Origin: Pseudobdellovibrionaceae bacterium
GTDB lineage: Bacteria > Bdellovibrionota > Bdellovibrionia > Bdellovibrionales > Bdellovibrionaceae
Assembly (NCBI GenBank): GCA_030158485.1
Contig: JAOASS010000022.1
Location: 31,870-95,869, forward strand
DNA: 64,000 bases
Reading direction: 5' to 3'
Below are positions 44,455-53,726 of this stretch, in pieces; position 1 is the stretch's first letter; every line of letters begins with the position of its first letter. The notes beneath the pieces were generated by a model. That model was not told the DNA's origin and did not search any database. It saw only the letters and a program-made list of their open reading frames with translations. The position numbers were made by a program, and so were the translations under genes.

Positions 44455-44753
44455 GAATTCCTCCTAAGGAACGGGTGCCACTAAAGAGGAACGAGCGGAA
44501 TGCTTTTCACTTCTAGCGAGACAATTGATTGGAAACCTAGATTTATACTGTTTTTGGGAAAATTCCTAATAAAAAAATGACGAGTCCTAAGATCAGAGCT
44601 GGAATAGCCTTAAAACGAATATATTAAAGGCGGAGACTTTTATTTGACAAGTTGGGGGGAGAAAAGTCATCGAGACCCTGTCTTCTATTCAAATTTAAAA
44701 GGTTCTGGTGTCAAAGTGATCCAATTGTTTCAGGGGTCCTACTTTGGTTTAGG

Positions 44754-45431
44754 CTACAGCGCTGCGAGGAGAATTTTTGATAAAGTTTTCTTGAAATTTT
44801 CTAATGTGGGAAACTGGGGGGATAAGTCTTCAACTGTTGTCATTACATTTGAAGTGAATCCGCAAGGGTTGATGCCTTTAAAAGCATTTTGATCTTTTGA
44901 ATAATTAATAGCAGCTCCGTGATAAGTAACCCATCTTTTGACTGCTATTCCAAGAGAAGCAATTTTTTTGTTTTCAACCCATACACCTGTTTCGTCAGCT
45001 TCAGAGTCTACTTTTTTTTGTAAGCTTCTACCTTGAGATTCAATGCCATAAATTTGCAGTGCTTTTATGATCGCATCTTCAAAAACCCTGAGAAATCCGA
45101 CGACTTCTTTTTCTTTTCGCCCTTGTCGGCTAAATTTCAAGTTGATAATGGGATAAATAATAACTTGAGAAGGTCCATGATAAGTGGCTCGGCCTCCGCG
45201 AGAAACATCAACGATTTCCCCCGGCCAGGCAAAAATATCATTTTCTTTTGTTCCCCTGCCAGTTGTGACAACAGGAGGGTGAGTGCAAAATATCAAATAT
45301 CCCGGCAAATCCTGATCGGCAACTTCTTGAACAAGTTGTAATTGTTTTTGAAGTGCAACTTGGTATTCAATTAAGCCCCAATCTTGGAAGACAAGGTCTT
45401 GAAAAAAAGAAGCAACATTAGGGGTGGGCAT
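44754..45431 (-). CDS. lipB: octanoyl-[ACP]-protein N-octanoyltransferase
   Basis: Transfers octanoate from ACP to lipoyl-domain lysines. About 225 aa. The motif VSRGGRATYHGPSQVIIYP is diagnostic; KKIASLGIAVKRWVTYHG carries the conserved Lys, and the catalytic Cys is in INPCGFTSNVMTTVEDL. Start taken at the ATG at 45431 (GGGA upstream); an ATG three codons earlier is possible. It overlaps the lpdA stop by 14 bp or so and closes the lip/odh operon. Confidence 0.92.
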   Translation of the reverse strand: MPTPNVASFFQDLVFQDWGLIEYQVALQKQLQLVQEVADQDLPGYLIFCTHPPVVTTGRGTKENDIFAWPGEIVDVSRGGRATYHGPSQVIIYPIINLKFSRQGRKEKEVVGFLRVFEDAIIKALQIYGIESQGRSLQKKVDSEADETGVWVENKKIASLGIAVKRWVTYHGAAINYSKDQNAFKGINPCGFTSNVMTTVEDLSPQFPTLENFKKTLSKILLAAL

Positions 45432-46845
45432 TTTTCCCATTGGAGGAAAGGGGTTTTTGAATAATATGAATTGCGTGACCCAATGTGGCTTCTGCTGCTT
45501 CCATCAGAGTTTCGCCTAATGTTGGATGAGGATGAATACTAAGCGCGACATCTTCAAGTCGAGCTCCCATTTCAATCGCTAGAACAGCTTCAGAAATAAT
45601 ATTAGAAGCTTCTGGGCCAACAATATGTACACCTAAAAGAATATGGGTTTTTTTGTCGGCAATCATTTTAACAAAACCTTCAGTTTCTTGCATAGAAACG
45701 GCTCGGCCGTTGGCGGCGAAGGGGAATTTTGCAATCAGCAAATCATTGTATCCTTGAGCGCGAGCTTCTGATTCCATCAGTCCTGCTGAGGCAATTTCAG
45801 GGTCCGTAAAAACCACAGCCGGAACTGTTTTGGCGTCGTAAACTCGGTTGTGACCTTTAATCACTTCAGCGACCAAAACACCTTCATGTGAAGCTTTATG
45901 GGCGAGCATGGGCTGACCACAAATATCGCCGATTGCAAAAATATGCGAAATATTAGTTCTTCTTTGCGCATCGACTTTAACAAAACCGCGTTCATCTATT
46001 TGGATGCCCGCAGCTTTTAAATTCATTTGGTCTCCGTTGGGTCTGCGACCCACAGTAACGATTATTTTATCGGCTTTTAAAATTTCTTCTTTGCCATTGA
46101 TATCAAGGGTCACATCGTAGCCATCAGAAGTTTTTTTCTGACCTTTGGCTTTCGCATTCATGACAAGTTTGACGCCACTTTTTTCTAATTTACGAGTCAC
46201 AACTTGGGCACATTCGGGATCAACGACTCCACTTAAGAGCGTTCCTTGTGCTTCCACAACGGTTACTTCTGCACCAAATTTTTTTAAATAACTTGAAATT
46301 TCCAGACCAATGTAGCCGCCACCAATTGCAACCACGCGCTTGGGGACATGATCTAAAGCCAAAGCGCCGGTCGATGATAAAATATCTTTTTCATCAAACT
46401 TAAAACCTGGTATTTCAATCGGACGCGATCCAGTTGCGATAATAAAATTTTTCGCAGCTATTGATTCTCCGTTTACAACGAGTTCTTGGGCTGTTTTAAA
46501 TTGCGCTTCCCCTTTGATAACAGTAATTTGATTACCTTTAAGGAGCTGCGCGACCCCTGAGCTCATTTTGCTAGAAACTGAATTTTTCCATTCTAAAAGT
46601 TTTTTAAAATCGAGCTCAATTCCTTTTATATTAAAGCCCATCGTTTTGAAATCATGATGAGCCCGGTGCCAGTGGTGGCCCGCTGTAATCATCGCTTTTG
46701 AGGGGATGCATCCGACGTTTAAGCAGACTCCACCTAAAAGTTCTTTTTCGATGACAGCTGTTTTAAAACCTAATTGCGCGGCTCTGATGGCTGCGACATA
46801 ACCACCGGGACCAGAACCAATCACAACAATATCAAAATTTTGCAT
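45418..46845 (-). CDS. lpdA: dihydrolipoyl dehydrogenase (E3)
   Basis: Flavoprotein that reoxidises dihydrolipoyl groups with NAD+. 475 aa. FAD site VVIGSGPGGYVAAIRAAQLG, redox disulfide GGVCLNVGCIPSKAMI, NAD loop VVAIGGGYIGLEISSYLK and the active-site base in SIHPHPTLGETLMEAA are all present. It follows the E2 gene (23 bp) and overlaps lipB. It can serve any of the 2-oxo acid complexes of the cell. Confidence 0.96.
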   Translation of the reverse strand: MQNFDIVVIGSGPGGYVAAIRAAQLGFKTAVIEKELLGGVCLNVGCIPSKAMITAGHHWHRAHHDFKTMGFNIKGIELDFKKLLEWKNSVSSKMSSGVAQLLKGNQITVIKGEAQFKTAQELVVNGESIAAKNFIIATGSRPIEIPGFKFDEKDILSSTGALALDHVPKRVVAIGGGYIGLEISSYLKKFGAEVTVVEAQGTLLSGVVDPECAQVVTRKLEKSGVKLVMNAKAKGQKKTSDGYDVTLDINGKEEILKADKIIVTVGRRPNGDQMNLKAAGIQIDERGFVKVDAQRRTNISHIFAIGDICGQPMLAHKASHEGVLVAEVIKGHNRVYDAKTVPAVVFTDPEIASAGLMESEARAQGYNDLLIAKFPFAANGRAVSMQETEGFVKMIADKKTHILLGVHIVGPEASNIISEAVLAIEMGARLEDVALSIHPHPTLGETLMEAAEATLGHAIHIIQKPLSSNGKNAHP

Positions 46846-46868
46846 AGAGGCCTCTTGAGTTTACTTTC

Positions 46869-48488
46869 TTAGTGCATGTCCAACATCAAAACGCCTGGGT
46901 TTTGAATGCGATTAATAAAAGATTTCAAAAATCGAGCAGCAACAGCGCCGTCAATTAATCGATGATCACAAGTTATTGTAAAGTTCATCACTTTACGAAT
47001 GCCTACTTTCCCACCTTCTTCTAGTACCAACTTATCAGAAATTTTGTACATTCCTAAAATTGCGACTTCAGGATGATTAATCACTGGAGTTGCATAGTTG
47101 CCACCAATTGAGCCGATATTTGTCACGGTGATCGTAGCATTTTTCATTTCGTCTAGTTTTAATTTTCCATCTCGAGCGCGAGCGCTTAAATCAATAATTT
47201 CCTTTGAAATATCAAGGATTGATTTCTGATCTGCATTTTTAATGATAGGAACGAGAAGGCCGTTTGGTGTATCCGCTGCAAATCCGAGGTTAAAATATTT
47301 TTTGTAAACGATTTCGGCGGCGGCATCATCAATACTGGCGTTAAACATCGGGAATTCGCGAACTGTCGCAATTAAAGCTTTCATCACAAATGGCAAATAA
47401 GTTACTTTTGTTCCGGATTTTTCAGCCGCTTCTTTTAGAGAAGCTCTGAATCCGACTAACTGAGTAACATCAGCTTCATCCATCAATGTAAAATGAGGAA
47501 TAATTTGTTTTGCTTTTTGTAAGTTTTCCGCGATTTTTTTACGAACACCAATTAATGGAACTCGTTCATCTTGTGCGCCGGTTGCAGACTGGTAAGCAGG
47601 TTTTGGCATTTGTATTCCCGGTGCAGTCTGAGTCCCAGAACCGATAGAGGTCGTCCCTTTAGACTTTATCACATCTTCACGAGTAACTCGGCCAGCGAGG
47701 CCTGATCCGGACATTGTATTTAAATCGACATTCATTTCCCTTGCGAGTCTTCGAGTTGATGGTGTGGCTAAAACTTTAAAGTCTGCAACGGGTGGGTACA
47801 TGGCCGAACCTGCAGAAACCGCAACAGTCGGGTTTGTGAGTGGAGCTGAAAAAGTTGAAGTCGTTTTAGGTGCGGTAGCAGCAGTTGGGGAAGAAGTAAC
47901 AGGACTGCCACCTCCTGAAAGTTTTAATAATGTGTTTTCGACTTTTACGACTTCACCTACTTTAAACATAAGTTCGGTTACTGTTCCTGCTATTGTCGAC
48001 GGAACTTCCACAGTGGCTTTATCAGTCATAATTTCAGCAACAGATTGATCAACTTTGACGTTATCACCAGGCTTCACGAGCCACTTCACGAGTTCCCCTT
48101 CAGTGACACCTTCGCCTAATTCTGGGAGCTTGACAGAAAGTGTGCTTGAACTTTGAGAAACAGGTGTAGCAGGTTTTGAATCTGCTAGGGGGGCTGATGC
48201 TGTTGGTGCTGTTTTAGAAGATTCAGTTGATTTTTGTGTTGTCGCAGAAGTTGTTCCATCCAGAGTAATCAGAACATTTTCAACTTTAATCACTTCACCT
48301 ACTTTAAATTTTAATTCTTTTACAATGCCTGAAGTTGTCGAAGGGACTTCCACGGTGGCTTTATCCGTCATGATTTCGGCAACAGCTTGATCGGGCTTAA
48401 CCAAATCGCCGGGCTTTACAAGCCATTTGACCAATTCCCCTTCAGTGACGCCTTCACCTAATTCTGGAAGTCTGATTTCTGTTGCCAT
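46869..48488 (-). CDS. 2-oxo acid dehydrogenase complex E2, two lipoyl domains
   Basis: 539 aa. Two lipoyl domains (residues ~3-77 and ~119-195), each with the acceptor motif EIMTDKATVEVPS. A peripheral-subunit-binding domain follows (TPSTRRLAREMNVDLNTMSG), then a catalytic CoA-transacylase domain ending TCDHRLIDGAVAARF (HxxxDG). GGNYATPVINHPEVAI resembles pyruvate or branched-chain complex E2. Linkers are Ser/Thr/Ala/Pro-rich. The start overlaps the lipA stop by 1 bp. No E1 gene is in the window, so the substrate is not determined. Confidence 0.93.
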   Translation of the reverse strand: MATEIRLPELGEGVTEGELVKWLVKPGDLVKPDQAVAEIMTDKATVEVPSTTSGIVKELKFKVGEVIKVENVLITLDGTTSATTQKSTESSKTAPTASAPLADSKPATPVSQSSSTLSVKLPELGEGVTEGELVKWLVKPGDNVKVDQSVAEIMTDKATVEVPSTIAGTVTELMFKVGEVVKVENTLLKLSGGGSPVTSSPTAATAPKTTSTFSAPLTNPTVAVSAGSAMYPPVADFKVLATPSTRRLAREMNVDLNTMSGSGLAGRVTREDVIKSKGTTSIGSGTQTAPGIQMPKPAYQSATGAQDERVPLIGVRKKIAENLQKAKQIIPHFTLMDEADVTQLVGFRASLKEAAEKSGTKVTYLPFVMKALIATVREFPMFNASIDDAAAEIVYKKYFNLGFAADTPNGLLVPIIKNADQKSILDISKEIIDLSARARDGKLKLDEMKNATITVTNIGSIGGNYATPVINHPEVAILGMYKISDKLVLEEGGKVGIRKVMNFTITCDHRLIDGAVAARFLKSFINRIQNPGVLMLDMH

Positions 48489-49450
48489 TATTTTGTTACC
48501 TCAGTGTTAATTAAGTCGTTACTTGTTGTCTTTGATAGAAGTTGGTTTCGTCTTTCAACGATACCCTTCATAAAAAATTCGCCGGCACGGTAGGAGCTTC
48601 TGACAAGAGGGCCTGAAGCAACATACAAAAATCCCATATCTTCTGCTATTTTTTGCCAATTTTTAAATTGATCAGGATGAATATATTCAATGACTTTTAG
48701 ATGCCTTCGAGTCGGCTGTAAATACTGCCCAAAAGTCACAACATCACAACCGACTGAACGAAGATCACGAAGTGTTTGCAGAACTTCTTCTTCAAGCTCG
48801 CCTAAGCCTAGCATGATTGAAGATTTTGTGTAGCGAGTTGGATCATGTTTTTTAACGCCTGCTAAAACGTCTAAAGATTGTCGGTACAGCGCCCGAGGAT
48901 CCCGCACAGAAGGTGTTAAGCGTTCAACGGTTTCAATATTGTGAGCAAAGACGTCGGGTTGAGCATCAACGATAAGATTAATTAAATCGATATGGCCCCT
49001 AAAATCAGGAGTTAAAATTTCAACGATTAAATCGGGTTTGAGTTTTTTGATTGTTGAAACAGTTCGTGCGAAGTGTGCGGCTCCTTGATCCGGTAGATCA
49101 TCACGGTCAACACTTGTGATAACAACGTATTCCAAAGCCATTTGCGAAATAGAATAAGCTACTTTTTCTGGTTCGAATTCATCAATTTTACCTTTAGGGT
49201 TTCCGGTTTTAACATGACAGAATCGGCAACCTCTGGTGCAGACTTCACCCATTAACATAAATGTGGCGGTTCCACCTGACCAGCATTCGCCCATGTTGGG
49301 ACATTTAGCTTCTTGGCAAACTGTCGCAAGCTTCAGTTCACCCAGCATGTCTTTAATTTTAGTGTAGTTTTCGCCAGACGGGGCGCGAACTTTAAGCCAA
49401 TCGGGTTTTGGAATGTGGGGCTTTGACATAATTTGATCCCTCAAAGACAA
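48488..49450 (-). CDS. lipA: lipoyl synthase
   Basis: Radical-SAM enzyme that inserts two sulfurs into octanoyl chains. 320 aa. The auxiliary cluster is held by CQEAKCPNMGEC and the radical-SAM cluster by CTRGCRFC; SSIMLGLGELEEEVLQTLRD and the late ASGPLVRSSYRAGEF (with the RSSYRA Ser ligand) complete the family. First gene of the unit lipA - E2 - lpdA - lipB, so it is made together with its own substrate protein and with the attaching enzyme. Confidence 0.96.
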   Translation of the reverse strand: MSLRDQIMSKPHIPKPDWLKVRAPSGENYTKIKDMLGELKLATVCQEAKCPNMGECWSGGTATFMLMGEVCTRGCRFCHVKTGNPKGKIDEFEPEKVAYSISQMALEYVVITSVDRDDLPDQGAAHFARTVSTIKKLKPDLIVEILTPDFRGHIDLINLIVDAQPDVFAHNIETVERLTPSVRDPRALYRQSLDVLAGVKKHDPTRYTKSSIMLGLGELEEEVLQTLRDLRSVGCDVVTFGQYLQPTRRHLKVIEYIHPDQFKNWQKIAEDMGFLYVASGPLVRSSYRAGEFFMKGIVERRNQLLSKTTSNDLINTEVTK

Positions 49451-49592
49451 TTGTTTTAATTGTGTTCAGCCTTGTTGTGCAAGTCATCAGAAGTTGTTCA
49501 GGCAATTTGATAACTCAAATTGTCATGAATCTCAAATGGTGATTTGAAAACCTATGCGCTCATTTGTGTGGATTAGAAATGAGGTTCATTTT

Positions 49593-50300
49593 ATGCGATT
49601 TAAAGCCCCTTTACTTAAAGCAATTATGATAAAACGTTACAAACGATTCTTTGCTGATGTCAAATTGGATGGGGAAGTCGTGACAGCTCATTGTCCTAAC
49701 ACGGGAAGTCTGAAATCCTGTTGGGAAGAAGGGCGTTGGGCCTATATTTCACGATCTGACAATCCTGAAAGAAAATTAAAATACACACTTGAAATAACGG
49801 AGTCCCCTTCTGGATCCTTGGTCGGAGTCAATACAAGTTGGCCCAACAAGCTCGTGAAAGAAGCATTCGATGATAAAACAATCAAAGATTGGCAGAGTTT
49901 TGATCATTTTCAAAGCGAAGTGAAGATCTCAAAAGAAACCAGGTTGGATGCTTGTTTGACAATATCCAACGGACAAAAAAGATTTATTGAAGTTAAAAAT
50001 GTGACTTTAGCTAGAAATAAAACAGCTTGTTTTCCAGATGCAGAAACTACAAGAGGCCAAAAACATTTAATTGAATTGATGAAATTAGTCGATGACGGGC
50101 ATGAAGCAGAAATTGTTTTTACAATCCAAAGAACAGATTGTGACTTCTTTTCCGTAGCGGCAGATTTGGATCCCGAGTACGCAAAGTTGTTGATTCAAGC
50201 AAAAGAAAAAGGAGTTTTCATTAGACCCCTGGTTGTTGACGTGAGTCCTGAAGGGCTTCTGATTCGTCCTGAGCAAGTTGAATTTATAACAAACAACTGA
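49593..50300 (+). CDS. sfsA: SfsA family nuclease-like protein
   Basis: About 235 aa from the ATG at 49593 (GAGG eight bases upstream; the frame runs back to 49554). RYKRFFADVKLDG, AHCPNTGSLKSC and RFIEVKNVTLARNKTACFPD are the SfsA signatures, and SRLDACL-like RLDACLTISNGQKR precedes the E-x-K site. Earlier described as a sugar-fermentation regulator, the family is now seen as a PD-(D/E)XK-fold DNA/RNA nuclease. Cytoplasmic. Confidence 0.9.
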   Translation: MRFKAPLLKAIMIKRYKRFFADVKLDGEVVTAHCPNTGSLKSCWEEGRWAYISRSDNPERKLKYTLEITESPSGSLVGVNTSWPNKLVKEAFDDKTIKDWQSFDHFQSEVKISKETRLDACLTISNGQKRFIEVKNVTLARNKTACFPDAETTRGQKHLIELMKLVDDGHEAEIVFTIQRTDCDFFSVAADLDPEYAKLLIQAKEKGVFIRPLVVDVSPEGLLIRPEQVEFITNN

Positions 50301-50328
50301 TTCACTTTTGATATTTTAGGTTTTTATT

Positions 50329-50811
50329 TTAAGAATGCAGACTTTCGAGCGCGAGTAATTTCTTTTTAAGAGGTAAACCCCCAGAATAACCACCCATCGT
50401 ACCATCGGCAGCGATCACACGGTGGCATGGAATGACAATGCAAATTGGATTTCGACCGTTTGCTGTTCCAACTGCACGAACAGCTTTTGGCTTTTGGATA
50501 TTTTGGGCGACATCTTTGTAGGATAAAGTTTTGCCAAAAGGAATATTGAGAAGTTCTTTCCAAACTTGATTTTGAAAAGCTGTTCCTTGTAAGTCTAATT
50601 TCAAATTAAATTTTTTTCTTTTGCCAGAAAAGTATTCAGTCAATTGTGTGACAGTATCTTTTAAAATTTGATCTACTTTTTTCGATGTTGATACTTGAGT
50701 AGTCAAAGTTCGATTTTTTTTTGTAAATAAAATACTTTGCAAACCTTTTTCTGAAGCGATTAAATAGATTTTCCCTATTTTCGATTGAAAAACATATTGT
50801 GTTCGCGTCAT
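50329..50811 (-). CDS. ogt: methylated-DNA--protein-cysteine methyltransferase
   Basis: Removes O6-alkyl groups from guanine onto its own Cys. About 160 aa from the ATG at 50811 (GAGG eight bases upstream). The active site is VIPCHRVI with Cys129, preceded by AVGTANGRNPI and followed by GGYSGGLPLKKKLLALE. The short N-terminal domain is typical of Ogt-type single-purpose proteins, without an AdaA regulator part. Confidence 0.93.
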   Translation of the reverse strand: MTRTQYVFQSKIGKIYLIASEKGLQSILFTKKNRTLTTQVSTSKKVDQILKDTVTQLTEYFSGKRKKFNLKLDLQGTAFQNQVWKELLNIPFGKTLSYKDVAQNIQKPKAVRAVGTANGRNPICIVIPCHRVIAADGTMGGYSGGLPLKKKLLALESLHS

Positions 50812-50912
50812 TTTAATCACCTCGTAATTTGTTTATATTTTTTTAGTCGAAAGGTCTAGTTTTTAACAGAATGATTCACGCAATGTGCCGATATGAAAAT
50901 AAAGTAAAGACC

Positions 50913-52946
50913 ATGAAAAATAATTTTTTAAGACGATTTATACTGTCCCGAACACATCGTAAAGATTTAGATCAGTTGCTGGTTCATGTGCCAGGCCCTG
51001 AAACTAAAATTAAAATGCGCACGTCTTGGTTTTTTGATGTTCTTGAGTGGATTCGGCGAGAAGGAATTATTAAACAAGTGGATGGTTTAAAAACGGGCGA
51101 AACACAAGCGAAGCGGGTTCAATACTTTCTTTTTATTTTGGAACGCAATTTAGAATGGAAAACCAAAGTCGCAAAAACATTAAGATCTATTATGAAAGAC
51201 ACGAACGGTGTTGAACTGTTTGTTGAAACGGGAGTTTCAAGTCAGGATTCATTTTCTTCAGAATTTATTGACCGCTTACAAAGTCTCATTTTACCAGCAG
51301 TTCCAAATGAAGAAGAACTTTCTTATATTTTGACTTCTAATTTTCAAAATCAAAGGGATTTAGAATGGCTCAAGCAACTTGATCATGAAACTTTTGAAAA
51401 AATTGAAAAGCTTTTCTCTTTCGATGTCGGGCCTGAAGAGCAGAATTGGAATCAACTTAAAGATGACGCGAAAGAAGCGATTGTATTACTGTCAATTCAA
51501 ATGCAAGCGCTGGGTTTAAGCCCGCAGATCCGACAAAGATTATCTGAAAAAAATTATAAAAAAATATCATTTTATGTACTGGGAAAAGCTTTAGATCAGT
51601 ATTTAAATGAACAAGATTTGACTACTCAGACGGTTATTGTATCACAAGTTGATAAAAAAATTGAAGAGTGTTTTCATTCTTTATCAGAAGTTCAGCAGCA
51701 TTTGGACGATTTCGGCGTCAGTATTCAAATTGTTTTTCAGATCGAAAAATTAGAAGTTTTACTGAAGAGAATTCAAAATATTATTTATATTTTACAGCAA
51801 AAAAATATGGATCCGCTGTCTTTGTCAAATTTCTTGGAAAATTTAGTGCGTGATAGTTTTGAAAGACGCAGCCTTTTGTCTTTAGCAAATCAAAGTTTTT
51901 CACTTTTGGCTCGAAAAATTGTAGAACGAACCGCAGAAACGGGCGAGCACTATATTACTCGTACTTCCAGTGAATACAAAGAAATGATCAGACGGGCTTT
52001 AGGTGGCGGACTGGTCACAGCGTTCACAACAGTGATTAAATTTCTACTTTATTTTGTTGGGTTTGGTGGTTTTTTTGGAGGCTTTTTTGCCAGTTTAAAC
52101 TATTCAATTAGTTTTTTATTTATCCATTTTTGTAATTTTACGTTAGCAACAAAGCAATCTTCATTAACGGCTCCAGCGCTTGCTGCAAAAATGCAAGGAA
52201 TTCGAAATCGAGAAGCTCTTGAAGATTTAATTGATGAAATTGTGAATACAATACGGACTCAAGTGGCAGCTGTTTTTGGTAATATTTTAGGAGTTGTTCC
52301 TTTTACGTTATTGATTTGCTGGGTTATAAAATTGATCTTTCATAACGAGTTACTTTCGGAAGCTAAAGCATTTGATGTGATGGAAAGTTTTTCTATCCTA
52401 GGCTTAACACCGCTTTATGCAGCCTTCACGGGTGTTCTGCTTTGGGCATCAAGTGTGATCGCAGGATGGGCCGATAATTGGTATGCTTATCACAGGCTAA
52501 CGCAGGCTTTGTCCCAAAATCGCAGACTCATTTTTGTTTTTGGCGAAAAAAGAATGCGACTTTTTTCACTTTTTTTGAAAAAAAATATTGTGGCCATTTC
52601 CGGAAATATCTCATTAGCCTTGATGTTGGGGATAATTCCAGTGGGACTTCAGTTCTTTGGTATCATGCTTGACGTTAGGCATGTCACGCTTTCAAGCGGG
52701 TCATTAGCTGCAGCCAGCTTTTCCTTACCCTCACAGGTATTTGAAACTTGGAGTTTTTGGTTTGCAGTAATGGGAATTATTTCAATGGGAGCTCTGAATT
52801 TATTAGTATCATTCTTTATATCTTTATTCTTAGCTATTCGTGCTCGAAAAATTGAAGCTCCCGAAAGGGAGCTTATATACAGGGCCTTGGTCGATCGTTT
52901 AAGATACAGGCCCATTTCATTTTTATGGCCGTCTATAAAAGACTAG
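50913..52946 (+). CDS. Gcr-type multi-pass membrane protein (annotated in databases as site-specific recombinase)
   Basis: About 677 aa from the ATG at 50913. The cytoplasmic N-terminal half is helical; from about residue 380 there are five or six membrane segments (LVTAFTTVIKFLLYFVGFGG, FTLLICWVIKLIF, LTPLYAAFTGVLLWASSVIA, SLALMLGIIPVGLQFFGIML, ALNLLVSFFISLFLAIRARK). RLQSL... and SLNYSISFLFIHFCNF match the Gcr family. The family name implies recombinase, but the topology argues for a membrane-associated function. The end overlaps a converging lipoprotein gene. Confidence 0.75.
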   Translation: MKNNFLRRFILSRTHRKDLDQLLVHVPGPETKIKMRTSWFFDVLEWIRREGIIKQVDGLKTGETQAKRVQYFLFILERNLEWKTKVAKTLRSIMKDTNGVELFVETGVSSQDSFSSEFIDRLQSLILPAVPNEEELSYILTSNFQNQRDLEWLKQLDHETFEKIEKLFSFDVGPEEQNWNQLKDDAKEAIVLLSIQMQALGLSPQIRQRLSEKNYKKISFYVLGKALDQYLNEQDLTTQTVIVSQVDKKIEECFHSLSEVQQHLDDFGVSIQIVFQIEKLEVLLKRIQNIIYILQQKNMDPLSLSNFLENLVRDSFERRSLLSLANQSFSLLARKIVERTAETGEHYITRTSSEYKEMIRRALGGGLVTAFTTVIKFLLYFVGFGGFFGGFFASLNYSISFLFIHFCNFTLATKQSSLTAPALAAKMQGIRNREALEDLIDEIVNTIRTQVAAVFGNILGVVPFTLLICWVIKLIFHNELLSEAKAFDVMESFSILGLTPLYAAFTGVLLWASSVIAGWADNWYAYHRLTQALSQNRRLIFVFGEKRMRLFSLFLKKNIVAISGNISLALMLGIIPVGLQFFGIMLDVRHVTLSSGSLAAASFSLPSQVFETWSFWFAVMGIISMGALNLLVSFFISLFLAIRARKIEAPERELIYRALVDRLRYRPISFLWPSIKD

Positions 52947-53655
52947 CGCTTTTAATAACGGGCTTAAATAAACATTTTGATTTGTTACCAACAATTTGTA
53001 CACTGAGATTAACTTCAACAGTCAGTTCGTACATGGAATCTTTTTTCACATCGACTACTTGATCCAAGTGAACTTTTATACCTGACTGCTGAGCACTTGG
53101 AGTCTTTAAATCGTATTTTAGATTTTCTGACGAAGCTAAAAAGTTGCCTTCATCTTTTAAAACTAATCGAATTTGACTTAAAGAAGCATCGGCCAGAGCT
53201 TTCATTTTAATTGTCTTTTTTGTGTCGCTGATTACAAGATTATCACCTTCTGCGGCAAGTACAATCATGCCACCTGGAAGGCTTATGTGATCAATCGCTA
53301 AATTAACTTGTGAAACATCAATTTTTTTACAAGAACCAACTGCGTCTTCAAGTGCGACATCTTGAGTATCATCTTCTAGAGGTGGTTCATTGTTTTCAAT
53401 AACAGGTTCTTTTTCAACTACGGGATCTTTTATATCTACCGGGTTCTGGGGCGGAATCAAATTTTGAGGTTGGGGAGGAGTTGGAATAACAACTTCCAAA
53501 TTATCAGCAGCAACAAGAGGATCGGCTCCGTTTATTTTTCCCAAGCTGTCAGCAGAAGAAGCGATAGAGCCATTCTGTCCGCAATTCTGAAATGCGAAAA
53601 CAAGAATGAAAGACATAAAAATTGCGGATAAACCCACTCTGTAACGTGATCTCAT
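52933..53655 (-). CDS. FQNC-type lipoprotein
   Basis: 240 aa. N-terminus SAIFMSFILVFAFQNCGQNG, whose Cys fits an atypical lipobox F-Q-N-C used repeatedly in Bdellovibrionota lipoproteins. A Pro-rich acidic linker follows (IPTPPQPQNLIPPQNPVDIK, then VVEKEPVIENNEP), and the C-terminal part is beta-rich (NLAIDHISLPGGMIVLAAEG) without known domain. Probably surface or periplasmic and anchored. Overlaps the convergent Gcr gene by 14 bp. Confidence 0.7.
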   Translation of the reverse strand: MRSRYRVGLSAIFMSFILVFAFQNCGQNGSIASSADSLGKINGADPLVAADNLEVVIPTPPQPQNLIPPQNPVDIKDPVVEKEPVIENNEPPLEDDTQDVALEDAVGSCKKIDVSQVNLAIDHISLPGGMIVLAAEGDNLVISDTKKTIKMKALADASLSQIRLVLKDEGNFLASSENLKYDLKTPSAQQSGIKVHLDQVVDVKKDSMYELTVEVNLSVQIVGNKSKCLFKPVIKSASLL

Positions 53656-53726
53656 GTTAATTCCCCCTGAATGCTTACTAGTCTAACAAAAAATGTCACA
53701 TTCGCTAGAAGTTTAAATATTTTGTA

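Noticed and set aside
44644..44892. Plus-strand ORF with GGAG upstream, antisense to the end of lipB
   Set aside because: More than half overlaps lipB on the opposite strand; no family resemblance; TTG start. Could be real only if the part before 44754 is conserved.
50913..52946. Reading the Gcr-type protein as a true DNA recombinase
   Set aside because: It has several membrane segments and no recombinase catalytic motif; the database name is historical.
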